Source: Anas platyrhynchos (taxonomy: Eukaryota > Chordata > Aves > Anseriformes > Anatidae). Taken from it: a DNA stretch of 64,000 nucleotides. Position 1 is the first letter of the stretch. Each line of letters begins with the position of its first letter. A program made the position numbers and the translations under genes. This document shows, piece by piece, positions 60,905 through 64,000 of this stretch. Location: positions 5,861,501 through 5,925,500 of the forward strand of contig NC_092612.1 of NCBI RefSeq assembly GCF_047663525.1. Reading direction: 5' to 3'. Below the pieces are notes generated by a model. That model did no database searches. It worked only from the letters and a program-made list of their open reading frames with translations, and was not told the origin of the DNA.

Positions 60905-63538
60905 TTATGCTGACATACTTCTCAATTTTTATGTTTTTCCACCTGTAGATTGCATCTCACTGTAGGTTGCATTTTAGTCTCCTAATTTATTCCCTGATTT
61001 TTATTTTTATTTTTGTACCACCTCATTAGTGAATGTAGAAGAAAATGCATACTAGCTGGGCTGCATCCGGAAGTGCAAACCAAAGTGCTAGAGATAGCAT
61101 GAATGTAGGAAAAACACACTTTATTGTCTTAATGAAGAAAAATAAGCTTTAAACTGACTTTAAATATGTCATAAGACTTCATGGTATTAGAAAACATGCT
61201 AAAACAGGCTGAAAAAACTATTATGAATCTCTCGTTTTCCAATACATTCTTAGACCAAATCCTTTGAGATTCAGAGCTATTGTCCTCACTTTAATGTGAC
61301 CTTCTTTAATGCAACCTTATAATACCTTGAATATACATCTCTATGAGCCTGTGATAATATTAAACAATCATAAAGTCAATTGTTTTATAACTATTACATT
61401 ATGAATTCTTTGTGTTTGTGGTACACTGAAAATTTGTTCATTGATCTTTTGCTTAATTCTACAGATACTTTTCTTACTACAGCCTGCATACAGAATGTTC
61501 TTTAAATGAGCACAGAATGTGCTTCAGGTAATTTAAAGGCTTCCTGGCTATCTTAAAAATTATATTGATTTTCACCTTGAATATTCACCTGTCCTTTATT
61601 TTTAGAGATATACAGGGAATGTGGGAGGGGAAGTGCGCCTTTTCCCCTTTTTTTTTTGTCACTCAGCACAAGGACAGTTATTGCCCAGCAATAACAGTAT
61701 GTTCCATTTAGAGTCCAAAGCACTAATATCATTACTTTTTCTCTAGCTTTGATGTAAAAAAGATCCTGATTGTGGTTACAGAATCATAATCCTTCAGTAT
61801 TTATTTTGAGGAGCTGTGAAGCCAACTTTTAACTGCCTTTGTATTCTACAGCTTTTTGTTTACAGCCTTTCTTCCTCTCTTTTTTCAATCTTATTTTTAG
61901 AAAAAATATAATAATGTTGCTGATAAGAGAAATGTAGCAGTCTTTCAGGCAAGTAAGAATAACCAGTATTAAACAAAAGGTAGAAAATCAGAAAACTATT
62001 GGCTAAAAGCTGCTATCTTGAAATGAGACTTGTTTGTTTTCAATAAGTAATTTTCTTATTTCTCTTCAAGAATGAAAGATTCTCAGTGAAAGCTAGTAGT
62101 TAAAATTAATATCCACTTGATGTGAAAATGGAACAAACATCAGAAGGACCAAGCATTTTGCTTGGCTAAAGAAACTGCAGTTCTCAAGGTAGGATAATAA
62201 TTCTAAGTGAAAAATTTTCGTTTTTAAATACTTTTAATATTTCACTTTTAGAATTTGCATTTGCTTTCAAAAAGCAAATGTGGTTGGATTAGAAGGGTGT
62301 AAACTTGTACGTTCTAGTTTATTTTTAAAAGTGTTAACTTATGATTTTTTTATTTTTATTTTTTAACAGAGGAGGAATTTATCTACGTTGGGAATTTGTT
62401 AATAGATAATTGATGTATACAATGGATATGCATATACCATTTGGATTTTTTTTCTACTGTAGCTTCACGCAATTTTTGGCATTGTAATCTTCCAAGATGT
62501 CAATGCTTCTTTATACATTTCATGCGCTTATATGTAAAGTATGTTTAAATAAGCCACTGTTTTCAGTAGATCCTGCTTTTTCAGTGAAACTCTCGTTTTG
62601 AATATTGTGGTTGTCAGAATTCTGAAGCAGCAATGCAATAAAAGAAGTTGTATAAGATCTTTTATATACAGAAACCTAGATGTACACTTTGCATATATGT
62701 ACAAGTGCTTTTCTCTGGTTACAGTGTTTGCAGTCTAGTGCTAGTAATCTTTACTATGAAAGGACTTTCTATTTTTAATCCTTTAGATAATTTTTCTTTA
62801 TAAAGAAATATAATTAAAAGTGACTTTATTGCGAACAGTTTTGAAGTGCTGAAATTACACATGCTGCCTATTTTTCAAAGCCTGTTACTGCTAATGAGTT
62901 TTTTATCATTATTCTGCAAAGAATGGTGATGTTATGAATTGGTATGTTATATTGTCAACAAGCATTGTTTTTGAAGAAAAGGTTTGAAGATATTCAAAAC
63001 TATCACTGTTGCAACAAATCTATTGCTTTCTTTTAAATAGTTGCGCCATCCATTACAGTCCTTTGAATTCTGACAGTAATTCAGGCAAACAGGAGGAACC
63101 AAAGACCAGATGATGCTTGTGTAGCAGGCATTTTTCTGTTCATTGCCAAGTGCACAGTTCACTGTTCGGTCACCTGTGTCGGCTGGTTTAGTGCCTTTAA
63201 TGCAGTTCTCTGCATGCTCCCTATTCTATAAAGCTTATTTGGGGACTTCAGACATGGCCTGTCTTATTATTCCCTAAGGAAGGGTAAGGCCTTTACTGTC
63301 CAGCTGGAAGGATCACTAATTAGAGCCCTTGCTTTGGCACAGAGTGTGTCAAGCCTGCAAGCCTTCCTGCTGGGATCAATGGCATTCATGTTTGCTTTCA
63401 TGAATGCACAATGGACAGGGATCTTGGCAAAGAACTGCCTATTTAGCTTGTGCTGAGAAGCTGAGTCTTCACAACATTTTAAAGTAATTGTAGAGGTAGA
63501 AAGGGAGCTATAAGAATACACCCTTATTATTCTGCTCA

Positions 63539-63570
<32 letters not shown>

Positions 63571-64000
63571 TTCTCTCTAACGAGAATCCAATCCGCAGTC
63601 AAAACCCAGCATATATTTTTGCCCACGTAATGCTCGTAAAGAAATTTAGAGTCATTACTCCTCTATGCTTGCAACTTTCTGAGAATTTAGGATACATTTA
63701 TATTTTAACCATCTATAAAAATTTAAAACTTACCTTGCAGTAAATGCAAACTCTGTAAGCAATATGATTAATTCGGACTATGTGTGAGGTGTTGCCATTA
63801 ATAAATAATGGTTATTGGCAGGGCAAATGCTTCATTTAATTCTTTCTTTTTTTCCTCTTTCCCTTTAGAGACAGGTATGTTTCTGCAAAGGGGGTAAGAT
63901 TTTTAAAATGAGCTTGTTTTGGCATGTATTTTTCATGGAAATACAGACCTGGGTCTGTATTCTGGAGTGTCTCTTCAGGGGTCACCCAAATACACCATGA
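60905..64000. other. AT-rich gene-less stretch to window end
   Basis: No gene, RNA or intact transposon recognised. Homopolymer and T-rich tracts occur (A run 63538-63559). Minus-strand frames at 62947-63162 and 63267-63626 have no domain and no splice support. Confidence 0.55.

Overview
The window looks like bird nuclear DNA. It has CR1 LINE 3' ends with ATTCTATG-type tails, several avian-type endogenous retrovirus (ERV) LTRs, and two intron-containing vertebrate genes read on the minus strand. No bacterial, plasmid or phage feature is present. The two genes are a ZC3H11A-like gene (CCCH zinc-finger mRNA-export factor; stop to start 16992-26076) and RIOK2 (pre-40S ribosome assembly kinase; stop to start 44681-57079). 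I rebuilt both exon by exon from splice sites and reading phase. Both look broken: ZC3H11A has a one-base loss in exon 4, and RIOK2 has a nonsense codon across the exon 5/6 junction plus a one-base gain in exon 8. Splice sites are otherwise preserved, so these are recently decaying genes and not processed retrocopies.

Layout. 1-314: a retroviral env tail fused to an LTR end. 315-4404: no gene. 4405-5508: an ERVL-like LTR and a rearranged LTR/primer-binding-site junction. 5553-7391: a G/T-rich minisatellite with a period near 180 bp. 7396-7740: sequence resembling an mRNA 3' end on the minus strand. 7741-9749: first copy of a 2,009-bp segment whose second copy is at 28771-30779. 9750-16228: no confident gene, but a 5'-truncated provirus (env plus 3' LTR, 13312-14915) lies between two copies of a 468-bp segment. 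16229-16927: an ERVK-type solo LTR with a 5-bp target duplication, ending 64 bp from the ZC3H11A stop codon. 16992-26216: ZC3H11A. 28771-31373: second 2-kb copy abutting another ERVL-like LTR. 31374-44680: a gene-poor stretch with microsatellites and an LTR fragment. 44681-57079: RIOK2 with a CpG-rich promoter and three intronic CR1 fragments. 57650-64000: no gene apart from a CR1 end and a (TTA)n tract.

Interpretation (inference). RIOK2 is widely conserved and expected to be essential, so a functional copy should exist elsewhere. A decaying, fully intron-bearing copy in ERV-rich, duplication-rich sequence fits a female-specific W chromosome carrying a degenerate gametolog of a Z-linked gene. 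A germline-restricted chromosome or an autosomal segmental duplication are alternatives the sequence alone cannot exclude. The ZC3H11A copy sits inside a 21,030-bp interval bounded by nearly identical direct repeats, so it could be lost or amplified by recombination between them. I see no undescribed enzymatic or defence system. The notable content is structural and evolutionary.
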